A stretch of 64,000 bases of DNA from Aureimonas psammosilenae (GTDB lineage Bacteria > Pseudomonadota > Alphaproteobacteria > Rhizobiales > Rhizobiaceae): positions 310,001 to 374,000 of the forward strand of contig NZ_WEZG01000002.1 of assembly GCF_009176975.1 (NCBI RefSeq), given 5' to 3'. Below, in pieces: positions 35,382 through 45,425 of the stretch. Every line of letters starts with the position of its first letter. Positions within the stretch are counted from its first letter, which is position 1. A program made the position numbers and the translations under genes. The notes under the pieces are model-generated. The model was not told the origin of the DNA. It made no database searches and saw only the letters and a program-made list of their open reading frames with translations.

Positions 35382-36896
35382 CTATTCGTTTCGCGGAAAA
35401 CGCTGCGTTTCTTCCAGGACGTTCAGGTCCATGTGGTTGCGCATGTAGCGCTCGGAGGCCTTCTGCAGCGGCTGGTGGTCCCAGGGGTAGTAAGCGCCGT
35501 TGCGAAGCGCCGCGTAAGTCACGTGCCGCATCGCCTGACTTTGCCGCACCGCGCGGTCGAAGGCGGGGAGATCCCAGCGCTTGTCCGTTTCGGCATGAAG
35601 CCGGGCCAGCGTATCGGCATGGGCGGGATCGTCGGCGAGGTTGCGAAGCTCGTGCGGGTCTTCTTCGAGATCGAAGAGAAGCGGCGGGTCGAGTTCGCAA
35701 CGCACGTATTTGAACCGTCCCTCCCGCAGAGCCACCATCGGCGCTTCCGAGCCTTCCGCGGCATATTCCATCGGCACGGGCTCGCGCGTTCGACCTTCAG
35801 CGACCGGAACGAGCGACACGCCGTCCGTCCAGGGCGCGACCTCGGCCATGCCGATGCCGGCGAGGTCGGTCAGCGTCGGCGCGATGTCGAGCGTCGAAAC
35901 GGGCGTTCGCACGAGGCCGGGGGGAAGCGCGGGCGCGGCAATCATCAGGGGCACGCGGGCCGATGCCTCGAAGAAGTTCATCTTGAACCAGAGGCCGCGC
36001 TCGCCCAGCATGTCGCCGTGATCGGAGGTGAAGACGACGACCGTGTCGTCGCTCAGCCGGCATGCGTCGAGAATGGCGAGGATTTCGCCGATCTTCTCGT
36101 CCACATAGGAGATGTTGGCGAAATAAGCGCGGCGCGAGCGCGCCACCATGTCCGGCGTGATGGTGTAGTCCTGATCATTGCAGGCGCGCATGAGGCGCTG
36201 CGAATGCGGGTCCTGCGCTTCGAAGGCGATCCGCCCGACTTCCGGCTGGAGCGCCGGGCAGTTCTCGTAGAGGTCCCAGAATCTGCGGCGCGCCACATAA
36301 GGGTCGTGCGGATGGGTGAAGGAAACGGCGAGGCAGAAGGGCCGGTCCTCCTCCTGCCGCCGCGCGAAGTCGTAGAGCTTGGCCCCTGCGAAATGCGCCA
36401 CCTCGTCGTCGAATTCGAGCTGGTTGGTGATCTCCGCCACGCCGGCCCCCGTCACCGAGCCGAGATTGTGATACCACCAGTCGATCCGCTCCCCCGGCTT
36501 GCCGTAGTCCGGGGTCCAGCCGAAATCGGCCGGGTAGACGTCGGTGGTCAGGCGTTCCTCGAAGCCGTGAAGCTGGTCCGGCCCGACGAAATGCATCTTG
36601 CCCGACAGCGCCGTGCGATAGCCGGCGCGCCTCAGGTGATGCGCGAAGGTCGGGATGGCGGACGGAAACTCGGCGGCGTTGTCGTAGACGCCGGTGCGGG
36701 AGGGAAGCTGGCCGGTCATGAACGAGGCCCGCGCCGGGGCGCAGAGCGGGCTTGCGGTGTAGCAGTTGCGGAACCGGGCCGAGCGCGCGGCGAGCCGCTT
36801 CAAGTTCGGCGCATGGAGGAAATCCGCCGGCCCGTCGGGAAACAGGGTTCCGGCCAATTGGTCGACCATGAAGACGAGGATGTTCGGACGGCGCAT
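35382..36896 (-). CDS. betC: Choline-sulfatase BetC
   Basis: A 504-residue sulfatase releasing choline and sulfate from choline-O-sulfate, feeding glycine betaine synthesis. The formylglycine site is Cys52 in CAPARASFMTG (C-x-P-x-R). Metal ligands include NILVFMVDQL at the N terminus and FTSDHGDMLGERGLWFK. The choline-sulfatase C-terminal domain is clear (YYPWDHQPLQKASERYMRN and DLNVLEETQRFPR). No betIBA genes are adjacent. No signal peptide is seen, so it should be cytoplasmic. Confidence 0.93.
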   Translation of the reverse strand: MRRPNILVFMVDQLAGTLFPDGPADFLHAPNLKRLAARSARFRNCYTASPLCAPARASFMTGQLPSRTGVYDNAAEFPSAIPTFAHHLRRAGYRTALSGKMHFVGPDQLHGFEERLTTDVYPADFGWTPDYGKPGERIDWWYHNLGSVTGAGVAEITNQLEFDDEVAHFAGAKLYDFARRQEEDRPFCLAVSFTHPHDPYVARRRFWDLYENCPALQPEVGRIAFEAQDPHSQRLMRACNDQDYTITPDMVARSRRAYFANISYVDEKIGEILAILDACRLSDDTVVVFTSDHGDMLGERGLWFKMNFFEASARVPLMIAAPALPPGLVRTPVSTLDIAPTLTDLAGIGMAEVAPWTDGVSLVPVAEGRTREPVPMEYAAEGSEAPMVALREGRFKYVRCELDPPLLFDLEEDPHELRNLADDPAHADTLARLHAETDKRWDLPAFDRAVRQSQAMRHVTYAALRNGAYYPWDHQPLQKASERYMRNHMDLNVLEETQRFPRNE

Positions 36897-36980
36897 CGAT
36901 CGGCAATCGCTGAAGCTTCCGACGGCGAACCGCCGCCATCGTCCGCGAAGGATTAGATCGTCGCCGCCCGAGACACAAAC

Positions 36981-37011
36981 CGCCATTGCGCCGGCGGATG
37001 GCGCAATGGCG
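36981..37011 (-). terminator. Hairpin downstream of the sugar dehydrogenase gene
   Basis: A perfect 12-bp stem (CGCCATTGCGCC with GGCGCAATGGCG) and a 7-base loop lie 13 bases past the stop codon of the minus-strand gene. On that strand it is followed by GTTTGTGT, a poor U tract, so it may be a weak terminator. It also lies 85 bases upstream of betC and might act there. Confidence 0.55.
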
Positions 37012-37024
37012 AACCTTTGCCCGC

Positions 37025-38299
37025 CTACTTCCTGGCGCTGACGCGCCAGATCGTGTCGGCGGCGTCGTCCGTCACGAGAAGCGAGCCATCGGCCATCTGT
37101 TCGATGCCGGTCGGCCGGCCATGCACTTCCGCCTTGCCCGCATCGGCGATGAAGCCGGTCATGAACTCCTTCGGCTGGCCCACCGGCTTGCCGCCCTCGA
37201 AGGGCACGAAGAGCACCTTGTAGCCGGCGAAGTCGCCACGGTTCCAGGAACCGTGCTGCGCCACGAAAGCGCCCTTGCGCCAGCCCTCGGGGTAGGTCTC
37301 GCCGCGATAAAAGCGCACGCTCATCGAAGCGGTATGGGCGCCCATCGCGTAGTCCGGCGTCAGCGCCTTCTCCACGAGGTCCTTGCCCTGGCCTTCGAGG
37401 CGCGGATCGAGGTTCTTGCCCCAGTAGCTGAAAGGCCAGCCATAGAAGGCGTCGTCCTTGACGCTGGTGATGTAGTCGGGAACGAGATCGTCGCCGATCT
37501 TGTCGCGCTCGTTCACGGCCGTCCACATCAGGCCGGTTTCGGGCTCGAAGTCGATGCCGATCGGGTTGCGCAGGCCCGATGCGAAGATGCGCTGATTCTT
37601 GCCGTCGAGACCGATCTCGTGGATCGCCGCGCGGCCTTTCTCCTCGTCCATGCCGTACTCGCCGACATTGCTGGCGGAGCCGACCGAGACGAGAAGCTTC
37701 TCGCCGTCCGGCGAGGCGACGACGTTGCGCGTCCAGTGGTTGTTGTAGCCGCCGGCCGGAAGATCCATGATCTTCTCGCCCTTCGCCTCGATCTTCGTGT
37801 CCCCCGGCTTGAACGGATAGCGCATCAGCGCGTCGGTGTTGGCGACGTAGAGGCTGCCGCGATGGGCGAGAATGCCGAAGGGCTGTTGCAAGCCGGACAG
37901 GAGCACGAAGCGCTCTTCGGCGACGCCGTCCTTGTTCGCGTCTCTGAGGACCGTCACCCGGTTGGCGCTCGGCCCCTTGCCGCGATCCTCCGATAAGGCG
38001 TCGCCCGTCGTACGCGCTTCCGAAACGAGGACATCGCCGTTTTCGAGGATGTGCATCCAGCGCGGATAATCGAGGCCGGTGGCGAAGGCGTTCACCTCGA
38101 AGCCCTCCGGCACGGTCGGCTTGCCGCCGTCACGCCACCCGACGACCTTGGAGCGCTTTTCCGCCGTGTGGCTGGTATCGGGCGCGGGCAAGACGGGGTC
38201 CGCGCCGAAACCCGGAGCCTGCGTCGCCGTTTGCGCCCCGGCCGCGAAGGGCGCGACGATCGTCGCAACGGTGGCAAGCAGAATGATGCGGCTTTTCAT
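37025..38299 (-). CDS. Exported PQQ-dependent sugar dehydrogenase (sorbosone dehydrogenase family)
   Basis: A 424-residue periplasmic protein with a signal peptide (residues 1-22, cleavage after AGA). The mature part is a six-bladed beta-propeller of the glucose/sorbosone dehydrogenase family: GLDYPRWMHILENGDVLVSEA, NNHWTRNVVASPDGEKLLVSVGS, GLRNPIGIDFEPETG and AQHGSWNR. The substrate cannot be told from sequence, and PQQ binding is inferred from the family. It transcribes away from etfBA, with a 262-base divergent gap holding both promoters. Confidence 0.87.
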   Translation of the reverse strand: MKSRIILLATVATIVAPFAAGAQTATQAPGFGADPVLPAPDTSHTAEKRSKVVGWRDGGKPTVPEGFEVNAFATGLDYPRWMHILENGDVLVSEARTTGDALSEDRGKGPSANRVTVLRDANKDGVAEERFVLLSGLQQPFGILAHRGSLYVANTDALMRYPFKPGDTKIEAKGEKIMDLPAGGYNNHWTRNVVASPDGEKLLVSVGSASNVGEYGMDEEKGRAAIHEIGLDGKNQRIFASGLRNPIGIDFEPETGLMWTAVNERDKIGDDLVPDYITSVKDDAFYGWPFSYWGKNLDPRLEGQGKDLVEKALTPDYAMGAHTASMSVRFYRGETYPEGWRKGAFVAQHGSWNRGDFAGYKVLFVPFEGGKPVGQPKEFMTGFIADAGKAEVHGRPTGIEQMADGSLLVTDDAADTIWRVSARK

Positions 38300-38561
38300 G
38301 GAGGCTTTTCCCGTTACCCGAAGAGGATTTGGGCAGCGCAGATAAAGGCGACTGAGCTGACGACAACGGAGAATGCCCGCTTGGAACCGCAGCCTGACGG
38401 GAAAGTGAAGCGCGGGGCTTGATCGGTAAATTGAAGTATTTCCAATGTTGAAGCCCGTGCCCTTGCGGGTTTGCCTCTGCCGAAGGCGGATGATAAGCGG
38501 CGAGGACGCGCCGGCCCGGGCCGCGCCGCATCTCTTGAACGACGACCGCTGGATACCTTCC

Positions 38562-39311
38562 ATGAAGATACTCGTCTGCGTGAAGCGTGTTGTGGACTAC
38601 AACGTGAAGATCCGGGTGAAAGCGGACGGCACGGGCGTCGATCTGGCCAATGTGAAGATGTCGATGAACCCCTTCGACGAGATCGCCGTGGAAGAGGCGA
38701 TCCGCCAGAAGGAAAAGGGCGCGGCCACGGAGATCGTCGCCGTGTCGATCGGCCCGCAGCAAGCGCAGGAGACCCTTCGCACGGCCCTCGCCATGGGCGC
38801 GGACCGGGGCATCCTGGTGAAGGCGGAAGGCGTGGTCGAGCCCCTGGCAGTCGCCAAGATCCTGAAAGGGGTCGTGGAAGCCGAGAAGCCGGACCTCGTG
38901 ATTCTCGGCAAGCAGGCGATCGACGACGACGCCAACCAGACGGGCCAGATGCTCGCCGGCCTTCTCGGCTGGGCGCAGGGCACCTTCGCCTACAAGCTGG
39001 AACTCTCCGAAGGCAAGGCCACGGTGACACGCGAGGTGGATGGCGGCCTCCAGACGGTGTCCCTGACGCTGCCTGCGATCATCACCACCGACCTTCGCCT
39101 CAACGAGCCGCGCTATGCCTCGCTTCCCAACATCATGAAGGCGAAGAAGAAGCCGCTGGAGGAAAAGGCGCCGGGCGATTTCGGGGTCGATACCAGCCCG
39201 CGCCTCGAAGTCCTGAAGACGGTCGAGCCCGAAAAGCGCAAAGCGGGCGTGAAGGTCGGCTCGGTGGACGAGTTGATCGCCAAGCTGAAGACCGAAGCCG
39301 GCGTGCTCTGA
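38562..39311 (+). CDS. etfB: Electron transfer flavoprotein beta subunit
   Basis: A 249-residue AMP-binding subunit of the heterodimeric flavoprotein that carries electrons from acyl-CoA and other dehydrogenases to ETF-ubiquinone oxidoreductase. Family features are [33 protein letters not shown] and the signature [22 protein letters not shown]. It is followed by etfA after 16 bases. Confidence 0.96.
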   Translation: MKILVCVKRVVDYNVKIRVKADGTGVDLANVKMSMNPFDEIAVEEAIRQKEKGAATEIVAVSIGPQQAQETLRTALAMGADRGILVKAEGVVEPLAVAKILKGVVEAEKPDLVILGKQAIDDDANQTGQMLAGLLGWAQGTFAYKLELSEGKATVTREVDGGLQTVSLTLPAIITTDLRLNEPRYASLPNIMKAKKKPLEEKAPGDFGVDTSPRLEVLKTVEPEKRKAGVKVGSVDELIAKLKTEAGVL

Positions 39312-39327
39312 CAAGGATCGATGAGAT

Positions 39328-40257
39328 ATGACGACGCTTCTGATCGCCGATCACGATAATGCCAGCCTGTCGGACCAGACGGCCAAGGCGCTGACCGCCG
39401 CTCTGGCTTTGGGCGGCGATGTCCACGTGCTGGTGGCCGGTGCGGGCGCGCGCCCCGCTGCCGAAGCCGCCGCCGCCCTTGGGGGCGTGGCGAAGGTGCT
39501 CCTAGTCGAAGGCGAGGGCCTCGGCCATCGCCTGTCCGAGCCCTTCGCCGATCTTGTGGTGAAGCTCGCCTCCTCCTATGGGGCGATTGTCGCGCCTTCC
39601 ACCACGACGACACGCAACGTCCTGCCGCGCGTCGCGGCTCTTCTCGACGTGATGCAGGTGTCGGACGTCACCGCCGTTCATGGGTCCGACACGTTCGAGC
39701 GACCGATCTATGCCGGCAACGCCGTGCAAACGGTGCGCTCGAGCGATCCGATCAAGGTTCTGACGGTGCGCACCACCGCCTTTGCCGCGGCGGGGGCGGG
39801 CGGTTCCGCGCCGATCGAGACGGTGGAAGCCGGCGGCGATGCAGGCCTTTCCGCCTTCGTGGAAGAGAAGCTCGCCGAAAGCGAGCGCCCGGAACTGATG
39901 AGCGCGAAGATCGTCGTGTCGGGCGGCAGGGCGCTCGGCTCGAAGGAAAAGTTCGAGGAGGTCGTTCTGCCGCTCGCCGACAAGCTCGGCGCGGCGATCG
40001 GGGCGAGCCGCGCGGCGGTGGATGCCGGTTACGCGCCGAACGACTGGCAGGTCGGGCAGACCGGCAAGGTCGTCGCGCCCCAGCTCTACGTCGCCTGCGG
40101 CATTTCCGGGGCGATCCAGCATCTGGCCGGCATGAAGGATTCGAAAGTCATCGTCGCCATCAACAAGGACGAGGAAGCGCCGATCTTTCAGGTCGCCGAT
40201 TACGGTCTCGTGGGCGATCTCTTCGATGTTCTTCCCGAACTGACAAAGAAGCTCTGA
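39328..40257 (+). CDS. etfA: Electron transfer flavoprotein alpha subunit
   Basis: A 309-residue FAD-binding subunit. The C-terminal FAD signature is clear: [40 protein letters not shown] and [15 protein letters not shown]. Length is normal. It forms an operon with etfB and is closed by a hairpin about 20 bases after the stop. Confidence 0.96.
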   Translation: MTTLLIADHDNASLSDQTAKALTAALALGGDVHVLVAGAGARPAAEAAAALGGVAKVLLVEGEGLGHRLSEPFADLVVKLASSYGAIVAPSTTTTRNVLPRVAALLDVMQVSDVTAVHGSDTFERPIYAGNAVQTVRSSDPIKVLTVRTTAFAAAGAGGSAPIETVEAGGDAGLSAFVEEKLAESERPELMSAKIVVSGGRALGSKEKFEEVVLPLADKLGAAIGASRAAVDAGYAPNDWQVGQTGKVVAPQLYVACGISGAIQHLAGMKDSKVIVAINKDEEAPIFQVADYGLVGDLFDVLPELTKKL

Positions 40258-40275
40258 CGAGTTGATCTGAGCCCC

Positions 40276-40309
40276 GCCGCCCGCGCCTTCCGCAGCGGGC
40301 GGCTTTCCC
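40276..40309 (+). terminator. Terminator after etfBA
   Basis: A 9-bp stem GCCGCCCGC/GCGGGCGGC with a 10-base loop, followed by TTTCCCT. It lies 18 bases after the etfA stop. The T tract is short, so it is likely but not certain. Confidence 0.6.
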
Positions 40310-40450
40310 TGACAAGTTGATATGTTTACCTCGTCACCGCACACTTTCGGCGGCTGACTTGTTCGCAATTCATTGCTTCGTTAAATCTTTGTAAAAGAAT
40401 GGGCCGCAGCGCGAGGCGACAGCGCGTGGCCGTTTCCAGGCATTGCGAGC

Positions 40451-41785
40451 ATGAACCGTAAGTTTTCAGTTCTCGTTATTTTCTGCATCGTCCTGTTCGG
40501 CGCGATACTTGCCGGATATTGGGATATGCTGACCTCGGAAAAGGCACGGCAGGTAGAAGCCTCGGCCGGCGATGCAGGCACGGCGAGCGTCGATGCGGCT
40601 CCTTCCGGTCCCGGCGTGCCGGCGTCTGTCGCCCCGTCATCGGAACAGGCTGCTCTCACCCCCAAGGATGCGGCCCCCGCCGCAAGCGCGCCTGCCGCAA
40701 CCGCTCCCGCCGTATCCGCCCCGTCGAGCGCGCCCGCCGCGCCGCCCGCCAGGATGGATGCTCCGCGCTTCGACATCCTGCGCGTCGAGCCGAACGGCTC
40801 GGCCGTGATCGCCGGAAAGGCGGCGCCCGACAGCGAGGTCCGCATCCTGTCCGACGGCCGGGTGATCGCCACCGTAAAGGCGACCCGCGACGGCGATTTC
40901 GCGGCCGTTCTGGAGGAGCGCCTTCCCGTCGGCAGCCATCAGCTTCGCATCGAGGCCAAGCGCCCGGACGGCGAGTCGAGCGTGTCGCCGGAAGTCGCCG
41001 TCGTCAGCGTGCCGAAACCCGACCAGCCCGACCAGCTTCTCGCCATGATCGAAGCGCCCGGTCAGCCGTCCCGCCTCATCGCGACGCCCAAGGCGGAAGA
41101 AGAAGCCGTCGCTTCTCCGTCTTCGGCATCGGCCGCGCCCGGCGGACCCGAAGTCCCGACCGCCGCGCCTGCCGCACAGCCGCCTCAGACCTTCGCCGTC
41201 GAGGCGGTGGAGATCGAGAACGGGACGATCTACATCGCCGGCCGTGCCGAAGGCCGTGAGCCGGTCCGCGTTTATGTCGACAACAAGCTCATCGGCGAAG
41301 ACAAGACCCGCAACGAAGGGCGTTTTCTGGTGACCGCCAAGGCGCCGATCGGCGAGGGCGATCATCGCATCCGCGCCGATGTTCTGGGCTCGAACGGCGC
41401 GGTCGCGTCCCGCGTCGAGGTGCCCTTCACCAAGCCCGAGGGCGAAACCATGTCGGCGCTTGCCGGCGCGGTGCCGTCTGCCGCTGGCAGCGATGTTGCC
41501 GCAGAGGCTCCCGTCTCTGGCACCGAGACCGCGCAGCCGGAAAAGGCTGGCGGCGAAGAGGTCGCGACCGTCGTGCAGCCCGCCCTGGAAACGGTCGGCG
41601 CGCGCGTTCTCATCCGGCGCGGCGACTCGCTGTGGCGGATTTCGCGCAGGACCTATGGTCTCGGCCGGCGCTACACGGTGATCTACCTCGCCAACGGCGA
41701 TCAGATCCGCAATCCCAACCGCATCTATCCGGGCCAAGTCTTCCGACTGCCGGATCATGAGCAGGGCGGCACCGCCGAGCGCTGA
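40451..41785 (+). CDS. Membrane-anchored LysM peptidoglycan-binding protein with Ig-like repeats
   Basis: A 444-residue protein. One N-terminal membrane helix (residues 5-25) is followed by an Ala/Pro/Ser-rich linker to about residue 100. There are two similar beta modules (about 103-175 and 253-330: SAVIAGKAAPDSEVRILSDG and TIYIAGRAEGREPVRVYVDN) and a C-terminal LysM domain (about 385-440: RRGDSLWRISRRTYGLGRR through IYPGQVFRLP). It probably sits in the inner membrane and reaches the cell wall. Similar proteins are common in Rhizobiales; the role is unknown. It stands alone with its own upstream region. Confidence 0.85.
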   Translation: MNRKFSVLVIFCIVLFGAILAGYWDMLTSEKARQVEASAGDAGTASVDAAPSGPGVPASVAPSSEQAALTPKDAAPAASAPAATAPAVSAPSSAPAAPPARMDAPRFDILRVEPNGSAVIAGKAAPDSEVRILSDGRVIATVKATRDGDFAAVLEERLPVGSHQLRIEAKRPDGESSVSPEVAVVSVPKPDQPDQLLAMIEAPGQPSRLIATPKAEEEAVASPSSASAAPGGPEVPTAAPAAQPPQTFAVEAVEIENGTIYIAGRAEGREPVRVYVDNKLIGEDKTRNEGRFLVTAKAPIGEGDHRIRADVLGSNGAVASRVEVPFTKPEGETMSALAGAVPSAAGSDVAAEAPVSGTETAQPEKAGGEEVATVVQPALETVGARVLIRRGDSLWRISRRTYGLGRRYTVIYLANGDQIRNPNRIYPGQVFRLPDHEQGGTAER

Positions 41786-41852
41786 CTTGGGGTCGCGGCA
41801 AGGCTTTGACGCCTTCCATTGAGAACCGTTCCAACCTAGATGATCGGGGCAA

Positions 41853-43775
41853 ATGGGGTGCCGGACAAGGGTGCCCGTCCCGGACCAGATCGCCTTGCCC
41901 CAATCCACGAATCAAACGGTCGACAGCGGCAAGACGCTTTCGACCCTCAAGAACCTTTGGCCCTACATGTGGCCGTCCGGGCGGCCCGATCTGAAGGCGA
42001 GGGTGGTCTGGGCGACCTTCTATCTGGTGCTCGCCAAGTTCCTGACGGTCGGCATCCCCTATTTCTACAAGTGGGCGACCGATGCCCTGACCGGGGCCGA
42101 CAGCGCCGCCAAGGTGCTGCCGCTGATCCTGACCGGTGCGATCACGCTCGTGGTCGCCTACAACGTCGCGCGCATCGTGTCGGTCGCGCTGAACCAGCTT
42201 CGCGACGCGCTCTTCGCCAATGTCGGCCAGCACGCGGTTCGCCGGCTCGCCTTCCACACCTTCAACCATCTTCACCGTTTGTCGCTCCGCTTCCATCTGG
42301 AACGGCGCACGGGCGGTCTGTCGCGCGTCATCGAGCGCGGCACGAAGGGCATCGAGACGATCGTGCGCTTCGCGATCCTCAATACGCTGCCGACGATTCT
42401 GGAATTCGTACTGACGGCCGTGATCTTCGGCTTCGCCTACGGTCTTTCCTACGTACTCGTCGTGAGCCTGACGGTGGCGCTTTATTCGTGGTTCACCATC
42501 TGGGCGAGCGACTGGCGCATCAAGATCCGCAAGGAGATGAACGATTCCGACACGGAAGCGAACACGAAGGCCATCGACTCGCTTCTGAACTTCGAGACCG
42601 TCAAGTATTTCGGCAACGAGGCGATGGAGGCCGAGCGCTTCGACCGCGCCATGGCGCGCTACGAGAAGGCCGCGACGGACACCTGGGTCTCGCTCGGCTG
42701 GCTGAACTTCGGGCAGGGCGTGATCTTCTCTGTCGGCATGGCCGTCGTCATGGTGATGTCCGCCATGGAGGTGCGCGCGGGAACGCAGACGCTCGGCGAC
42801 TTCGTGTTCGTCAACTCGCTCCTGATGCAACTCTCGATTCCGCTGAACTTCATCGGCTTCATCTATCGCGAACTCCGGCAGGGCCTCACCGACATCGAGG
42901 AGATGTTCCTGCTTCTGGACGTGCCGCAGGAAGTGCGCGACCGCGAGGACGCATCGGCCTTATCGGTGACGCAAGGCTCGATCCGCTTCGAGAACGTGCG
43001 CTTTCGCTACGAACCGGGACGCGAGATCCTGAAAGGGATCAGCTTCGAGGTGCCGGCCGGCAAGACGGTCGCCATCGTCGGGCCGTCGGGCGCGGGCAAG
43101 TCCACGATCTCGCGGCTGCTCTACCGCTTCTACGACATCGAAAGCGGGCGCATCACGGTGGACGGGCAGGACATCGCCGGCGTTACCCAGTCCTCGCTGC
43201 GCGCCGCCATCGGCATCGTGCCGCAGGACACCGTGCTCTTCAACGACACGCTGGAATACAACATCCGCTACGGCCGGGTGGAAGCGAGCGACGAGGAGGT
43301 GCGGCTGGCGGCGACCCGCGCGCAGATCGGCCCCTTCATCGAGCTTCTGCCGGACGGCTACCGCACCATGGTCGGCGAGCGCGGATTGAAGCTGTCGGGC
43401 GGCGAGAAGCAGCGGGTCGCCATCGCCCGCACGCTCCTGAAAGGGCCGCCGATCCTTCTTCTCGACGAGGCGACCTCGGCGCTCGACACCCATACGGAAC
43501 AGGACATCCAGTCGGCGCTCGAAGAAGCGGCGCGCGAGCGCACCACGCTGACCATCGCGCACCGGCTTTCCACCATCGTCGGCGCGGACGAGATTCTGGT
43601 TTTGAAGGCCGGCGAGATCGTGGAGCGCGGCACGCATGCGACGCTCCTTGAAGCCGGCGGCCTTTACGCCGAAATGTGGAGGATGCAGCGCGAAGCGACC
43701 GAAGCGGAGGAAGCTTTGCGTCGCGCCCGCGCGGCGGACGAGTTCGGCATCGTGGACCGCCAGCGCCTCGATTGA
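41853..43775 (+). CDS. Atm1-type ABC transporter (fused permease and ATPase)
   Basis: A 640-residue half-transporter of the ABCB7/Atm1/HMT-1 class. A short N-terminal tail precedes six membrane helices (about residues 50-330). The ATPase has Walker [10 protein letters not shown] (about 410), signature LSGGEKQRVAIARTLL (about 515), Walker B ILLLDEATSALD and switch IAHRLSTIV. The FETVKYFGNE motif in the membrane domain is typical of Atm1-type exporters of glutathione-linked sulfur species or metals. It works as a homodimer. The substrate is inferred from the family. The start has only a weak ribosome site. Confidence 0.9.
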   Translation: MGCRTRVPVPDQIALPQSTNQTVDSGKTLSTLKNLWPYMWPSGRPDLKARVVWATFYLVLAKFLTVGIPYFYKWATDALTGADSAAKVLPLILTGAITLVVAYNVARIVSVALNQLRDALFANVGQHAVRRLAFHTFNHLHRLSLRFHLERRTGGLSRVIERGTKGIETIVRFAILNTLPTILEFVLTAVIFGFAYGLSYVLVVSLTVALYSWFTIWASDWRIKIRKEMNDSDTEANTKAIDSLLNFETVKYFGNEAMEAERFDRAMARYEKAATDTWVSLGWLNFGQGVIFSVGMAVVMVMSAMEVRAGTQTLGDFVFVNSLLMQLSIPLNFIGFIYRELRQGLTDIEEMFLLLDVPQEVRDREDASALSVTQGSIRFENVRFRYEPGREILKGISFEVPAGKTVAIVGPSGAGKSTISRLLYRFYDIESGRITVDGQDIAGVTQSSLRAAIGIVPQDTVLFNDTLEYNIRYGRVEASDEEVRLAATRAQIGPFIELLPDGYRTMVGERGLKLSGGEKQRVAIARTLLKGPPILLLDEATSALDTHTEQDIQSALEEAARERTTLTIAHRLSTIVGADEILVLKAGEIVERGTHATLLEAGGLYAEMWRMQREATEAEEALRRARAADEFGIVDRQRLD

Positions 43776-43794
43776 GGGCAAGCGGGCCCGAAAC

Positions 43795-43810
43795 GCAATC
43801 AGCGCTTGAA
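43795..43810 (+). promoter_or_regulatory. 16-bp motif upstream of psd, shared with hpnN/hpnH region
   Basis: GCAATCAGCGCTTGAA lies 60 bases before the psd start and is identical in 15 of 16 positions to 19681-19696. CTTGAA could be a -35 box. See the matching entry at 19681. Confidence 0.3.
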
Positions 43811-43869
43811 TACGGGGAGTTTTCCGGGTTCAACGCCCTGGCTATCAAATTGAAAGGGCTCCGCGAGGA

Positions 43870-44568
43870 ATGGATATCCTTACCTCGATCCGCAACGTCC
43901 TCGTGCCCATTCATCGGGCGGGCTATCCCTTCATCGCGATCTTCTTCGCCGTGTCCGTGGTGCTCGGCTTCTTCTGGCAGCCGCTCTTCTGGATCGGCCT
44001 CGTCCTGACGCTCTGGTGCACGATGTTCTTTCGCGACCCGGAGCGCGTGACCCCGCTCGCCGACCATCTGGCCATCAGCCCGGCGGATGGGCGCGTGTCG
44101 CTGGTCGGCCATGTCGTGCCTCCGAGCGAGCTCGAACTCGGCACCGACCCGATGCTGCGCGTTTCGATCTTCATGAACGTCTTCGACTGCCACGTGAACC
44201 GCGCTCCGATGCGCGGGCGCATCGCGCGGATCGCCTATCGCGAGGGCGAGTTCCGCAATGCCGAACTCGACAAGGCGAGCGAGGTCAACGAGCGCAACTC
44301 CATGGTGATCGATACGCCGAAGGGCGAGATCGGCGTCGTGCAGATCGCCGGGCTCGTGGCGCGGCGCATCCTCTGCTTTTCCGCCACCGGCGACCGGGTG
44401 GAGGCGGGCGAGCGCTTCGGCCTGATCCGCTTCGGCTCGCGCCTCGACATCTACCTGCCCGAAGGCGCCAAGCCGCGCGTCGCGGAAGGGCAGAAGGCGG
44501 TGGCGGGTGAAACCGTGATCGCGGAATTTGCGGAAGGCCCGACCACCTATCCGGCGCGGCGCGACTGA
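43870..44568 (+). CDS. psd: Phosphatidylserine decarboxylase
   Basis: A 232-residue proenzyme of the short (type II) bacterial class that converts phosphatidylserine to phosphatidylethanolamine. Two membrane segments lie at about residues 18-52. [12 protein letters not shown] and [13 protein letters not shown] are family motifs. The self-cleavage site is Gly189-Ser190 in RFGSR, where Ser190 becomes the pyruvoyl group. Its stop overlaps the pssA start by one base (TGATG). Confidence 0.96.
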   Translation: MDILTSIRNVLVPIHRAGYPFIAIFFAVSVVLGFFWQPLFWIGLVLTLWCTMFFRDPERVTPLADHLAISPADGRVSLVGHVVPPSELELGTDPMLRVSIFMNVFDCHVNRAPMRGRIARIAYREGEFRNAELDKASEVNERNSMVIDTPKGEIGVVQIAGLVARRILCFSATGDRVEAGERFGLIRFGSRLDIYLPEGAKPRVAEGQKAVAGETVIAEFAEGPTTYPARRD

Positions 44569-45425
44569 TGGCATCGCCCTTCCAGCCGTTCGAGCCTCCG
44601 GTTCCCGATTACGACCGCGACGAGCGCGCGGCGTCGCCCGCGCGCCACCGCATTCCGGTGCGGCACATCATCCCGAACCTCATCACCATCGTCGCCATCT
44701 GCGCCGGGATGACCGGAATGCGCCTCGCCTTCGAGGGGCGCTTCGAGGTGGCGGTAGGGCTGGTGATCGCCGCGGCGCTTCTCGACGGCATCGACGGGCG
44801 TATCGCGCGGATGCTGAAAGGGCAGAGCCGGTTCGGCGCGGAAATGGATTCGCTTGCCGATATCGTGAATTTCGGCGTGGTGCCCGCCATGGTGCTCTAT
44901 GCTTACTCGCTGCACAATGCCGGCTCGCTCGGCTGGATCGCGGCGCTCCTTTATGCAGCGACCTGCGCGCTGCGTTTGGCACGCTTCAACACCATGCTGG
45001 ACGCGCCCAAGCCCTCCTGGCAGTCGAAGTTCTTCACCGGCGTTCCGGCCCCCGCCGGGGCGGGGCTGGCGATGTTTCCGGTTTATCTCGGCTTTACCGG
45101 GCTCGAACTCGGCGACCCGCGCATCGCCGCGATCCTGTCGGCGGTTTATCTCCTGGTGGTCGGCTTCCTGATGGCGAGCCGCATTCCGACATGGTCGGGC
45201 AAGACGATCGGGCTTCGCGTGCGCCGCGATTACGTGATTCCGGTCACGCTCGGCGTCGTTCTCTACATCGTCCTTCTGGCGAGCTTCCTTTGGGAAACGC
45301 TGACGGTGACGGTGCTGGTTTATTACGTCTCGATCCTGTTCTCCGTGCGGGATTATCGCCGCATCGCAAGACGCAACGAGCGCGAGGAAAACGCCGCCGG
45401 ATCAAACGATCCCGAGTTGCAATAG
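44568..45425 (+). CDS. pssA: CDP-diacylglycerol-serine O-phosphatidyltransferase
   Basis: A 285-residue membrane enzyme making phosphatidylserine for Psd. The CDP-alcohol phosphotransferase motif is complete: D73, D76-G77-x2-A80-R81, G90, D94 and D98 (LLDGIDGRIARML through FGAEMDSLADIV). About seven membrane helices follow. Its 3' end overlaps the convergent kdsD gene by 24 bases. Confidence 0.96.
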   Translation: MASPFQPFEPPVPDYDRDERAASPARHRIPVRHIIPNLITIVAICAGMTGMRLAFEGRFEVAVGLVIAAALLDGIDGRIARMLKGQSRFGAEMDSLADIVNFGVVPAMVLYAYSLHNAGSLGWIAALLYAATCALRLARFNTMLDAPKPSWQSKFFTGVPAPAGAGLAMFPVYLGFTGLELGDPRIAAILSAVYLLVVGFLMASRIPTWSGKTIGLRVRRDYVIPVTLGVVLYIVLLASFLWETLTVTVLVYYVSILFSVRDYRRIARRNEREENAAGSNDPELQ

